Part shown: positions 16,669 to 25,481 of the stretch, piece by piece | How the letters are laid out: each line of letters begins with the position of its first letter | Numbering within the stretch: position 1 is the stretch's first letter | Origin: Spirochaetia bacterium | GTDB taxonomy: Bacteria > Spirochaetota > Spirochaetia > B11-G9 | Reading direction: 5' to 3' | Length of the DNA stretch: 34,885 nucleotides | Assembly (NCBI GenBank): GCA_027859095.1 | Contig: JAQIBN010000163.1 | Location: 1-34,885 of the forward strand | Position numbers and translations under genes: made by a program | Notes under the pieces: generated by a model | Seen by the model: only the letters and a program-made list of their open reading frames with translations | The model's database searches: none | What the model was told of the DNA's origin: nothing

Positions 16669-18311
16669 AATTATCTTTTATTTTTTACTTGAACTTATTT
16701 AGTCTCTCCTGTTTAAGTAATTCTGGATCAGTATTTTTTACCGGTTATGGTGTTGACATATCTCTTCTTGAAAAGCCTGGAGTAAAGGCTATAGATGAAG
16801 GCCTTCTTATCCTTATAAATGGGTTATATTCCACGCCTGTATATAGTTTAGAAGAACCCTGGGTTGTTACTGACGACTCAGATTCCTTTTATATAGAGTA
16901 TAAATCCTATACCGGGACAACGCTTGAACTTTATCTTGGTGATGAAATTAAAAAAGATGTGAATTTACCTGGATCAGTAGGTGTTATCCGATATCAGGTA
17001 CCCCTTTCTTCAGGTGATACAATAAGTGGTTTTAAAGTAATATCTGCTCAACCTGAAAAAGAGAATAAAAGTTTCAAAATATTGGGTGCCGGTATCGAAA
17101 AAGAGATTTCCGGCCTTTCTGTACTTGATAGTGACGGAATTTCTGTTACTGTAATATCCCATGGTTTTCAAATAGAAGACAATAGTACATATCTTTTTTC
17201 TGATTTATCTAAGAAGGCCGTTCGGCAATTTAATCAGGTTAGAGTATCATTTTCCTACAATTATACTGGAAATAGAAAAGATGCTCTGGAATTAGTACTT
17301 TTTTCTGATAATCATATTGAGAGTTTTGGTCTTAATCTAAGGAATGGTGGGGCTGAGGTTCATTTTTATTCTAAATCTCTTGGTTTTATACCTACTGGAA
17401 TTACTGTTAAAAATAGTGATCCAGAATTTATAGTGAAAAAAATTGAAATTAATTCTTTTTCCACTATGCTTCCAGATGATTATAGTCCAGTGACCGCAGA
17501 TATAGGTACTATGCTGAATTATAAGCAGTCAGCCTGGAGACACAGTGACTGGGAGATTTTCTCATGGAACTTATTCCCTGATATACTTGTTATAGATTAC
17601 AGGGACTATGCTCTTCAGGCAGCAAGTTTGAAAAGGCTTTCATTCTTTGTAGAAAAAGAAGGGTTTTCCAGAAAGCTCATTGAAAATGATCTTCTTTCCG
17701 GTTTTCATGGTTGGAATGCACATGATTATAGATCTAAGGATCTTGCTGCTTTTTTCAGTAAGGCTGAGAAAGACGACTTTTATCTGAATCCTGAAGAATA
17801 TGATCTTCTTTCAATCCTTTTAAGTAATAAAATTATTGTTAAAAGTGAACGGGGGTATACTTCTGTTTCCGGAGGGCTCTTATCATATTCAATTGAATCT
17901 TCTCAAAGATTACGCCGGCTATTTATTACTCATGAAGGTTACCATGGAATCTATTTCTCAGATTTGGAATTTGTGACAGAGGTTCAGGCTATTTGGAAGA
18001 GCCTGGAAGAGCCAGAAAAGGAGTTCTGGTATAATTTCCTTGGTTGGAAACGTTATGATATAAACAACCCCTATCTGGTTGTTAATGAATTTATGGCATA
18101 CCTAATGCAGCAAAGTATAGAGAATGTTGAATCCTATTATAAGGAATATATTATACCTAAATATCTTGTTGCTTTTCCTGATCAAACAGATAAGATGAAT
18201 GAGTTTTTGGTTAATTATCCTGATCACTTTTTGGAAAATGCCGAAAAGATAGCAGCTTCTGCATTCAGGTTAAATAGCATAAGCCCAGGTGAATTACGCT
18301 GTATTTATTAA
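16635..18311 (+). CDS. Putative exported HEXXH metallopeptidase, non-AUG start
   Basis: A large exported protein with the zinc motif HEGYH (in FITHEGYHGIYF) near residue 415 counting from the TTG, and a candidate third ligand glutamate about 60 residues on in VVNEFMAYLMQ. This H-E-x-x-H plus distant N-E-F-x-A-Y-x-x-Q pattern suggests a gluzincin-type peptidase. The first canonical start is TTG at 16689, but it has no ribosome site. The frame stays open upstream and encodes KKPYLFILKL followed by a hydrophobic stretch ending in FSLSC, an ideal signal peptide, possibly lipoprotein. An ATT at 16635 sits seven bases after GAGAGG and would give exactly that signal; no ATG, GTG or TTG exists there. 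So either ATT is the start, or the start was lost. Peptidase function is inferred from motifs. Confidence 0.7.
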   Translation: MTYKKPYLFILKLSFIFYLNLFSLSCLSNSGSVFFTGYGVDISLLEKPGVKAIDEGLLILINGLYSTPVYSLEEPWVVTDDSDSFYIEYKSYTGTTLELYLGDEIKKDVNLPGSVGVIRYQVPLSSGDTISGFKVISAQPEKENKSFKILGAGIEKEISGLSVLDSDGISVTVISHGFQIEDNSTYLFSDLSKKAVRQFNQVRVSFSYNYTGNRKDALELVLFSDNHIESFGLNLRNGGAEVHFYSKSLGFIPTGITVKNSDPEFIVKKIEINSFSTMLPDDYSPVTADIGTMLNYKQSAWRHSDWEIFSWNLFPDILVIDYRDYALQAASLKRLSFFVEKEGFSRKLIENDLLSGFHGWNAHDYRSKDLAAFFSKAEKDDFYLNPEEYDLLSILLSNKIIVKSERGYTSVSGGLLSYSIESSQRLRRLFITHEGYHGIYFSDLEFVTEVQAIWKSLEEPEKEFWYNFLGWKRYDINNPYLVVNEFMAYLMQQSIENVESYYKEYIIPKYLVAFPDQTDKMNEFLVNYPDHFLENAEKIAASAFRLNSISPGELRCIY

Positions 18312-18390
18312 TTTCACTATTTTTATGTTGCTCTATAGTTAGTCGGGATACATAATTACTGGTTGTTGAGAAATTTTGCTCATTTCCCTC

Positions 18391-18419
18391 TTTACATATT
18401 TAATTATATTTGCTATCTT
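18391..18419 (+). promoter_or_regulatory. Promoter of rpmB
   Basis: TTTACA (18391-18396) and TATCTT (18414-18419) with a 17-base spacer, about 47 bases before the rpmB start codon. Confidence 0.55.
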
Positions 18420-18465
18420 CTGGCCTAAACTGTAAGTAGAGAACTACTCAAGAGAGGATTAAGAT

Positions 18466-18693
18466 ATGGCTCGAAGATGTGATATTTGTGGAAAAGGTAC
18501 TGTTGCTGGACATAATGTACCAAGAAAGGGACTCCCTAAGAAAAAGGGTGGTGCCGGACAGCATATTGGTGTTAAGTCAAAAAGAGTTTTTAAACCCAAT
18601 ATTGTAAAAGTAAAGACAATAAATAAAGGAACTACAAAGACAGTTAAGGTATGTACCAGGTGCCTGAGGAGTGGTAAGGTTGTTAAACTGTAA
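18466..18693 (+). CDS. rpmB: Ribosomal protein bL28
   Basis: A 75-residue basic large-subunit ribosomal protein. It begins MARRCDICGK and has two C-x2-C pairs (CDIC, CTRC), the zinc-binding form of bL28, with the conserved stretch around residues 25-45 (GQHIGVKSKR). The ATG is preceded by AGAGAGGA. It is a monocistronic unit with its own promoter and a terminator at 18725. Confidence 0.96.
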   Translation: MARRCDICGKGTVAGHNVPRKGLPKKKGGAGQHIGVKSKRVFKPNIVKVKTINKGTTKTVKVCTRCLRSGKVVKL

Positions 18694-18724
18694 TTTTTAA
18701 CACACCGGATAATAAACCATTCAG

Positions 18725-18760
18725 ACCTGAAGTATGCAAATGCGTATTTCAGGTTTTTTA
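18725..18760 (+). terminator. Rho-independent terminator after rpmB
   Basis: Stem 18725-18731 with 18748-18754, extended inward by partial pairing, followed by six T. It lies about 30 bases after the rpmB stop and separates rpmB from thrA. Confidence 0.8.
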
Positions 18761-18802
18761 TTGTACAAGTAAAAAATTAAGTTAAATTAACAGGGAAGAA
18801 AA

Positions 18803-21280
18803 ATGAAGAAAATATTTTCAGTATATAAATTTGATAGAGAATTATACTCAACTAAAGAGGGATTAAATAAAATACTAAAGGTAATAAAGATGAAAAAGGA
18901 GCAAAAGCTTCTTATAATCGCATCTCAAAATCATATATTAGAGAAAAGCCTTGAGGAACTTGTTAAATTAGCTGAATCCAGAGAAGAGCTGTTATGGTCA
19001 CGAATGGAAAAGCTGAAGAGTGAACAGCTCGCCCTTATTGCAGAGCTTACATCTCCCTCCAGACGGCATTCTATTGAAACGGACATAAGACAAAGCTTTC
19101 AAAATATCGAGGAAGTTTTAAAGTCTGTCTGGCTTGTGGGTGAGTGTTCAGACCTTACAAAAGAATATGTAAGTGGTCTTGGTAATATCTGGGTATCTCA
19201 ATTGTTGAGTGAACGTTTAAAATTCGATGGTTTTGCTGCTGGAATAATCAATTCCAAAGAAATAATTGATGTTGAAAATGAGGACAGCGGTGTTTCTGTT
19301 CTTCTGGAATCTTCATCAACAAAGCTCAGTGCTTTTCTTACAAAGAATAATGATGTAGATATTTTTGTGGCTACTGGTGGAAGAGCTATGACTGCAAATG
19401 GAAGAACTGTTTCTCTTGGCAGTCATGGAATGGAAGTAACAGCCTCTGTTTATGCAAATATTCTTCCAGCAAAGGAGCTTGTCTTTTGGACTAATTCGGA
19501 CGGGGTTAAAAGTGCAGATCCAAATAAAGTTCCTGCGGCAGTTACAATACCCCGACTGAGTTATGCTGAAGCCACTGAGCTGGCATATTTTGGTGCTAAA
19601 ATTCTGCATCCCGCTGCATTTACATATGCTATACATAAAAAAATACCTATTCGTATTCAGAATATTGATAATCCTGAATCTGAAGGAACTATTATTTCAG
19701 ATTTACCTGGAGATGTTGAGGATAAGCTGATTAAGGGTTTCTCCATAGTTTATAATATATCCTTACTCAATATTGAAGGATCCGGTATGGTTGGTGTTCC
19801 TGGTATTTCTTCCAGGCTTTTTTCTGCTCTTCATAGGAAAGGGATATCTGTTATAACCATAAGCCAGGCTTCCAGTGAACATTCTATTTGTTGCGGAGTG
19901 TCAACCACCCAGGCTGCTGAAGCAGAAAGTATTGCAAAAGAAATTTTTAAACCGGAACTTAAAAGCTATAAAATAAATTTTATAGAGCTAGAGAATGGTT
20001 GTGCGATATTGGGTGCAATTGGTGACCAGATGTCCGGGACTCCAGGTATCTCTGCAAAATTCTTCGGAGCCCTTGGAAAAGCCGGTGTTAATGTTCGAGC
20101 CATCGCTCAGGGTTCTTCAGAAAGAAATATCAGTGCAGTGATTAAATCTACAGAGGCAACCAGGGCTCTCAGGGCAGTTCATTCCGGCTTTTATTTATCC
20201 AATCAGACCCTGAGTATAGGCGTCATTGGACCTGGTTTAATTGGAAGTACTCTTCTGGATCAATTAGCCAGTGAATCGGAACGTTTAAAAAATATATTTG
20301 GTGTTGATCTACGTGTAAGGGGAATTGCTTGTTCTACCAAAATGGTTATCGATGATGAAAGTCTTGTGACAAATGATTGGCGGAATGAACTTGAGCATTC
20401 TAATATAAAAACAGATATTAGTGATTTCGCAAATTTTATTAATTCTGAATACATTCCCCACAGGGTAATTATTGATTGTACCTCTTCAGAAGATATCCCG
20501 GCAAATTATATCGATTGGGTGAAAAAGGGTATTCATATAATAACCCCAAACAAGAAGGCAGGAACAACACCAATGCCTCAGTACCGTCAACTAATGAAAG
20601 AAACCAGAAAGAGGGGGGGGCATTTCCTTTATGAAACAACTGTCGGTGCAGGCCTTCCGGTTATAGGTACTTTACGGGATCTTATACTGACAGGTGACAA
20701 GATAAAGAAGATAGAAGGAGTCTTTTCAGGAACCCTTGCTTATTTATTTTGGCGTTTTGATGGAACCAAGCCTTTTAGTACCCTGGTAAAAGAAGCCCGG
20801 GAGCTTGGTTTTACAGAACCTGATCCCCGGGATGATCTTTCCGGAATGGATATTGTAAGGAAAACAGTTATTCTTGCCAGAGAAGTTGGACATAGTATTG
20901 AAATTGCAGATATTCCTGTGCGTAGTCTTGTCCCGGATACTCTTGTAGATGTTAGTTTAGATGAATTTATGAGTAGACTTGAGATGATGGATGATGAGCT
21001 TGATAATTTATATAAAGAGGCATCCTCCAGGAATGAAGTTATTAAATACACTGGTATAATCGGGGAAGATGGGAAAGGAGAGGTTTTGCTCAAGAGTTAT
21101 CCTAAGGACCATCCCTTTGCAGGAATCTCTGGTACAGATAATATTGTTGCATTTACGACAGAGAGATATAATGAGCAACCCCTTGTTGTAAGAGGTCCAG
21201 GAGCTGGCCCTCATGTAACAGCAGGTGGTGTTTTTGCAGATTTATTAAGACTTGCATCATTTTTGGGAGCAAAACTATAG
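18803..21280 (+). CDS. thrA: ThrA-like fusion: degenerate aspartokinase + homoserine dehydrogenase
   Basis: An 825-residue cytosolic protein with the domain order of ThrA: aspartokinase-like (1-300), two ACT regulatory repeats (about 315-460, with GVPGISSRLF and GTPGISAKFFGALGKAGVNV), and homoserine dehydrogenase (470-825). The dehydrogenase looks active: Rossmann motif VIGPGLIGS near residue 473, TPNKKAG, TTVGAGLPVI and DLSGMDIVRK are kept, so it should reduce aspartate semialdehyde to homoserine. The kinase signatures are not kept. KFGGTS is replaced by KFDREL, the RGE block by LGN, and the GRNGSDYSA nucleotide/substrate loop by GSHGMEVTA. The kinase half is therefore probably inactive, perhaps a regulatory scaffold. 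Start ATG has AGGGAAG upstream. thrC follows after 74 bases; no thrB is seen. Confidence 0.9.
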   Translation: MKKIFSVYKFDRELYSTKEGLNKILKVIKMKKEQKLLIIASQNHILEKSLEELVKLAESREELLWSRMEKLKSEQLALIAELTSPSRRHSIETDIRQSFQNIEEVLKSVWLVGECSDLTKEYVSGLGNIWVSQLLSERLKFDGFAAGIINSKEIIDVENEDSGVSVLLESSSTKLSAFLTKNNDVDIFVATGGRAMTANGRTVSLGSHGMEVTASVYANILPAKELVFWTNSDGVKSADPNKVPAAVTIPRLSYAEATELAYFGAKILHPAAFTYAIHKKIPIRIQNIDNPESEGTIISDLPGDVEDKLIKGFSIVYNISLLNIEGSGMVGVPGISSRLFSALHRKGISVITISQASSEHSICCGVSTTQAAEAESIAKEIFKPELKSYKINFIELENGCAILGAIGDQMSGTPGISAKFFGALGKAGVNVRAIAQGSSERNISAVIKSTEATRALRAVHSGFYLSNQTLSIGVIGPGLIGSTLLDQLASESERLKNIFGVDLRVRGIACSTKMVIDDESLVTNDWRNELEHSNIKTDISDFANFINSEYIPHRVIIDCTSSEDIPANYIDWVKKGIHIITPNKKAGTTPMPQYRQLMKETRKRGGHFLYETTVGAGLPVIGTLRDLILTGDKIKKIEGVFSGTLAYLFWRFDGTKPFSTLVKEARELGFTEPDPRDDLSGMDIVRKTVILAREVGHSIEIADIPVRSLVPDTLVDVSLDEFMSRLEMMDDELDNLYKEASSRNEVIKYTGIIGEDGKGEVLLKSYPKDHPFAGISGTDNIVAFTTERYNEQPLVVRGPGAGPHVTAGGVFADLLRLASFLGAKL

Positions 21281-21354
21281 GAACGGAGACAGGAGGACTC
21301 CATTTTCCCTTCCATCTTTTAGGCTGAGGAACTAAACTACGAGGAGATTTTTAT

Positions 21355-22614
21355 ATGGAATTTATAAGTACAAGAGGGAAAAGTCCTGCTGTAAGTGCAT
21401 CGGTTGCTATTAGAACCGGACTTGCACCTGATGGAGGGCTTTATGTTCCAAAATCATTTCCAAATATTGAAATATCCCAGGTTCAGGATAATTATGCAGA
21501 TTTTGCTGTATCAATAATTCAACCATTCTTTGAAGCAGATCCTCTGTATGATCATATTCCTGAAATATGTGAACAGTCATTTTCTTTCGATGTTCCATTG
21601 CACTGGTTGAACGAAAAACAGGCAGTTCTCGAACTTTTTCATGGTCCTACTGCTGCTTTCAAGGATTTTGGAGCAAGATTTCTTGCATCAGTTATGGAAA
21701 AATTACAACAGGGACAGGATAGAGATCTTACTATTCTTGTTGCAACATCCGGTGATACCGGTAGTGCTGTAGCCTCTGCTTTTTACGGGAAGAAAGGTAT
21801 TAATGTAAAGGTTTTGTATCCTGAGGGGAGGGTGTCAGAACGCCAGGAAAAGCAACTTACTTGTTGGGGTGGAAATATTGAATCCTACTGTGTTACCGGC
21901 AATTTTGATGATTGTCAAAAAATGGTAAAAACTGCTTTCCGGTCCGAAAAACTAGCTGCAGACTGGGACCTTACCTCTGCAAACAGTATTAATTTGGGCA
22001 GACTTTTGCCACAGATTGTATATTTCTACTATTCAAGTTTATTATATTTAAAGAAAACAGGGGCAAAACCTGTTATTATTATTCCAAGTGGGAATGTTGG
22101 AAACTCGGCAGGAGCATACTGGGCTGTAGAACTTGGCGCACCGGTTGAAAAAATTGTTCTGGCAGTTAATGCAAATACCACTATTCCTGATTTTATTAAA
22201 TCCGGGGAATATACGCCCAGAGCCAGTGTTGCAACTATTGCAAATGCAATGGATGTAGGGGATCCCAGTAATATGGAACGGCTAAGAAGTTTATTTCCAA
22301 GTCATAAACAGATTTCAGATAATCTTGAATCTATAAGTGTATCGGATGATATGATTAGGGATACTATCAGGAAAATATATGATAAATACAATTATATTAT
22401 GTGCCCCCATACGGCTGCAGCTGAATGGGTAAGACAAAACATGTATAATGTTGAACCGGGGATAGTTATTTCAACAGCTCACCCGGCCAAATTTGAGACT
22501 ATTGTTGAACCGGAAATTGGGCAAAGTATTGAAATCCCGGAATCTCTTAGGCAAATGATGGGAACAGAAAGCAAATTTAGTAGAATAAGTCCTGATATAA
22601 ATCAACTTTTCTAA
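21355..22614 (+). CDS. thrC: Threonine synthase
   Basis: A 419-residue PLP enzyme that converts O-phosphohomoserine to threonine. The N-terminus (STRGKSP) and LAPDGGLYVP are typical; the PLP lysine lies in GPTAAFKDFG near residue 103. The phosphate-binding and C-terminal GNVGNSAGAYWA and SANSINLGRLLPQ blocks are present. Length is that of the shorter ThrC class. It follows thrA in the same direction with GAGGAG before the ATG, so the two act as a threonine branch from aspartate semialdehyde; homoserine kinase must be encoded elsewhere. Confidence 0.95.
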   Translation: MEFISTRGKSPAVSASVAIRTGLAPDGGLYVPKSFPNIEISQVQDNYADFAVSIIQPFFEADPLYDHIPEICEQSFSFDVPLHWLNEKQAVLELFHGPTAAFKDFGARFLASVMEKLQQGQDRDLTILVATSGDTGSAVASAFYGKKGINVKVLYPEGRVSERQEKQLTCWGGNIESYCVTGNFDDCQKMVKTAFRSEKLAADWDLTSANSINLGRLLPQIVYFYYSSLLYLKKTGAKPVIIIPSGNVGNSAGAYWAVELGAPVEKIVLAVNANTTIPDFIKSGEYTPRASVATIANAMDVGDPSNMERLRSLFPSHKQISDNLESISVSDDMIRDTIRKIYDKYNYIMCPHTAAAEWVRQNMYNVEPGIVISTAHPAKFETIVEPEIGQSIEIPESLRQMMGTESKFSRISPDINQLF

Positions 22615-22715
22615 TTATTTTTTTACTGTTTACTGTATTTAGTAAAACCTCATAAAATTAGTTATAAATTGTGATATATTTATATTCTTATTATAAAAAA
22701 TGCTGTAAAAACAAT

Positions 22716-22743
22716 TTGACTTATTCCCTATATGTAGTACACT
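22716..22743 (+). promoter_or_regulatory. Promoter of the BMP transporter operon
   Basis: TTGACT (22716-22721), 16-base spacer, TACACT (22738-22743), about 32 bases before the start ATG at 22776. No riboswitch-like fold is recognised in 22615-22775. Confidence 0.6.
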
Positions 22744-22775
22744 GGTCATGCATTAACAACTAAAAGGAGAAAATA

Positions 22776-23873
22776 ATGAAAAAAGGATTACTCGTATTAC
22801 TAGCTTTACTTGTTCTTATTCCTGCATTGACATTTGCAGGTGGAGATAAAGAAGCTGAAGCAGCTGGAGATGATGAATTCAAGGTTGCATTTGTATATTT
22901 AAGTCTTCCCGGAGATCTGGGCTGGACATATGAACATGAAGCTGGTCGACAGATGATTGAAGCAGAATTAGGTGATAAAGTTTCTACAACTTATATTGAA
23001 AATGTTCCAGAGGGACCGGACGCTGCAAGAATTATCAGACAGTATGCTCAGCAGGGTTATGATATGATTTTTGCAACATCTTTTGGTTATATGGATCCAA
23101 TGGTAGAGATTGCTGCAGAATTTCCTGATGTATATTTTGAACATTGTTCCGGTTATAAAATGTCCGAAAACATGGCAACTTACTTTGGTAGAATGTATCA
23201 GGCAAGATACCTTTCCGGTCTTGTAGCTGGAAATGCTACAAAAACTAATACAATTGGTTATGTTGCTGCATTTCCTATTCCTGAAGTACTTAGGGGAATA
23301 AATGCGTTTACTATTGGTGTTAAAAAGGTTAATCCTGAAGCAATAGTAAAAGTTGTATGGACAAACACATGGTATGATCCAGTAAAAGAAAGAGAAGCTG
23401 CAGTAGCACTTCTTGATTCCGGTGTTGATATTATAGCTCAGCATCAGGATACAACTGAACCTCAGAAAGCTGCAGAGGAAAGAGGCTTGTTAAGTATTGG
23501 TTATGACTCTGATATGGGTTCTTTTGTTGGTGATTCTATTCTTGTAAGTCCTGTATGGCAGTGGGGAAATTACTATATTGAAACAGTTAAAGCTGCTATG
23601 AATGGTACCTGGAGCTCACATTCATATTGGGGTGGTCTTAAAGAAGGTGTTGTAAAATTGTCTGACTTTAGTCCTCTTGTTTCTGAGGATGTTAAAGACC
23701 TTGTAGCAGCAGAAGAGAAAAAGATTGTTGAAGGAACCTGGGATGTATTCTGGGGTGAAGTTAAAGATCAGGATGGAAATATTGTAGTTGCAGCTGGTGA
23801 TAAAATGGATGATGGAACAATGCTTGGAATGGGCTTCTTAGTTGAAGGTGTTATTGGAAAAGCCGGAAACTAA
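22776..23873 (+). CDS. BMP/Med-family substrate-binding protein of ABC importer
   Basis: A 365-residue periplasmic binding protein. The signal peptide is KKGLLVLLALLVLIPALT followed by a likely signal peptidase I site near FAGG; there is no lipobox cysteine, unlike PnrA and RfuA of Treponema. The mature part begins with FKVAFVYLSLPGDLGWTY and a conserved EAGR, the BMP/Med pattern that binds purines, nucleosides or riboflavin. The exact ligand cannot be told. It starts the operon with two permeases and a double ATPase; a strong ribosome site (AAAGGAG) and the downstream hairpin fit the usual excess of binding protein. Confidence 0.92.
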   Translation: MKKGLLVLLALLVLIPALTFAGGDKEAEAAGDDEFKVAFVYLSLPGDLGWTYEHEAGRQMIEAELGDKVSTTYIENVPEGPDAARIIRQYAQQGYDMIFATSFGYMDPMVEIAAEFPDVYFEHCSGYKMSENMATYFGRMYQARYLSGLVAGNATKTNTIGYVAAFPIPEVLRGINAFTIGVKKVNPEAIVKVVWTNTWYDPVKEREAAVALLDSGVDIIAQHQDTTEPQKAAEERGLLSIGYDSDMGSFVGDSILVSPVWQWGNYYIETVKAAMNGTWSSHSYWGGLKEGVVKLSDFSPLVSEDVKDLVAAEEKKIVEGTWDVFWGEVKDQDGNIVVAAGDKMDDGTMLGMGFLVEGVIGKAGN

Positions 23874-23891
23874 ATCCATATTTTAGATTAA

Positions 23892-23919
23892 AGCCCGGAT
23901 TTTTCCGGGCTATTTTTTT
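23892..23919 (+). terminator. Hairpin terminator/attenuator between binding-protein and ATPase genes
   Basis: A perfect 8-bp GC-rich stem (23892-23899 with 23904-23911, loop TTTT) is followed by seven T. It lies 18 bases after the binding-protein stop and 17 bases before the ATPase start, so partial read-through would make the binding protein more abundant. Confidence 0.85.
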
Positions 23920-23936
23920 GTAAAAGGATGATTTCC

Positions 23937-25481
23937 ATGGAAGAGAAACAAGCAGTGCCTATTCTGGAGATGAAAAACATTACGAAGCAGTTTCCAGGCG
24001 TTCTTGCTAATGAAAATGTAGATCTGGAATTATTTCATGGTGAGGTTCTTGCTTTATTGGGCGAGAATGGAGCTGGTAAGAGTACATTGATGAATATTCT
24101 ATCGGGTTTAGTAAGACCTGATTCAGGCGATATTATTTTAAATGGAAAAAAAGTTGATATTAGTTCACCAAAGGATGCCATGCATTTGGGAATTGGTATG
24201 GTGCACCAAAACTTTAAACTTGTAAGTACCATGACAGTAGCAGAAAATGTTATTCTAGGTCTAGATAATGAAAAATTTATCCTTGACATGAAAGAAGTCA
24301 GAAAAAAGATAAGTGGAATATCTGATCATTATAATTTGAAAGTTGATCCGGATTCCTATATCTGGCAAATGAGTGTTGGGGAGCAGCAGAGAGTAGAGAT
24401 CCTGAAACTTATCTATAGGGGAGCAGAAATTCTTATACTGGACGAACCCACAGCTGTTTTAACACCTCAGGAATCCAATGAACTTAATGGAATAGTAAAG
24501 AAAATGACTGCAGAGGGAAAATCTGCAATTTTCATAACTCATAAAATGGATGAAGTTATGGAATTTTCCGATTGGGTTAGAGTTTTGCAGAAAGGGAAGC
24601 TTGTCAGTGTTACAAGAACTGGAGATACGAATCCAAAAGAACTTGCAAACTTAATGGTTGGTCGAGATATCCTTTTCAGGGTGGAGAAGAAAAAGAGTAA
24701 TCCAGGGAAAGTTATTCTCGAACTTGATAAGGTTTTTGCATTGAATACAAAGGGTGTGGATGCATTAAAAAAAGTTACTTTTAGTATTAGAGCTGGTGAA
24801 ATACTTGGTATTGCAGGTGTTGCAGGAAATGGACAAAGGGAATTAACAGAAGTAATAACAGGATTACATAAAATAACTTCCGGGAAACTTGTTGTAGAAG
24901 GCAAAGAGATGACCAATAAGGCTCCTCTAGATTTAATTAGAGCAGGTGTTAGTCACATTCCTTCAGACAGGGTTGCTATGGGTGTTGTAGGTGATATGAG
25001 TGTTGCCAGTAATCTTGCAATGAAGGAATACAGAAGAGCCCCTCTTACTAAATATGGAATACTTCATCCCAAACGAATATTCAATATGGCAAAGGGAATG
25101 ATAGAACTTTTTATGATTGCTACACCATCACCTCTCACTAATGTCAAGTTTCTTTCAGGTGGAAATATTCAAAAGACAATACTCGCAAGAGAAATTGGAG
25201 CCTGTAGAGGTTTACTGATTGCTGCATATCCTGCCAGAGGCCTGGATGTTGGAGCTACTGAAAGTGTTAGGAAAGATATAATTGCAGAAAGGGACAATGG
25301 AAAGGCAGTCCTTCTTGTTTCTGAAGATCTGGATGAACTTATCTCTGTTTCTGACAAGATAGCAGTCATGTCAGAAGGAAAAGTAATGGGCATTGTAGAT
25401 GCTGAAACTGCAGATATTGAAAGTTTAGGACTAATGATGGCAGGTGTGTCTCTGGAACAATCCGGGGAAAAGGAGGTCTGA
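23937..25481 (+). CDS. BMP-type ABC transporter, double ATP-binding protein
   Basis: About 514 residues with two ABC domains, as in sugar/nucleoside importers. The first has Walker A GENGAGKST, signature MSVGEQQR, Walker B LILDEPTA and the H-loop FITH. The second has a degenerate Walker A (GVAGNGQREL) with LSGGNIQK and an altered Walker B; this asymmetry is normal for the family. The frame opens at ATG 23928, but that codon leaves only two bases after AAGG; ATG at 23937 has good spacing and the residues fit better. The stop TGA overlaps the next start by one base. Confidence 0.93.
   Translation: MEEKQAVPILEMKNITKQFPGVLANENVDLELFHGEVLALLGENGAGKSTLMNILSGLVRPDSGDIILNGKKVDISSPKDAMHLGIGMVHQNFKLVSTMTVAENVILGLDNEKFILDMKEVRKKISGISDHYNLKVDPDSYIWQMSVGEQQRVEILKLIYRGAEILILDEPTAVLTPQESNELNGIVKKMTAEGKSAIFITHKMDEVMEFSDWVRVLQKGKLVSVTRTGDTNPKELANLMVGRDILFRVEKKKSNPGKVILELDKVFALNTKGVDALKKVTFSIRAGEILGIAGVAGNGQRELTEVITGLHKITSGKLVVEGKEMTNKAPLDLIRAGVSHIPSDRVAMGVVGDMSVASNLAMKEYRRAPLTKYGILHPKRIFNMAKGMIELFMIATPSPLTNVKFLSGGNIQKTILAREIGACRGLLIAAYPARGLDVGATESVRKDIIAERDNGKAVLLVSEDLDELISVSDKIAVMSEGKVMGIVDAETADIESLGLMMAGVSLEQSGEKEV

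Noticed and set aside
21281-21354. thrB between thrA and thrC
   Set aside because: Only 74 bases separate the two genes; homoserine kinase is not in the window.
22615-22775. FMN or purine riboswitch upstream of the BMP operon
   Set aside because: No conserved riboswitch core is recognised; a promoter is visible and the leader is only about 30 bases long.
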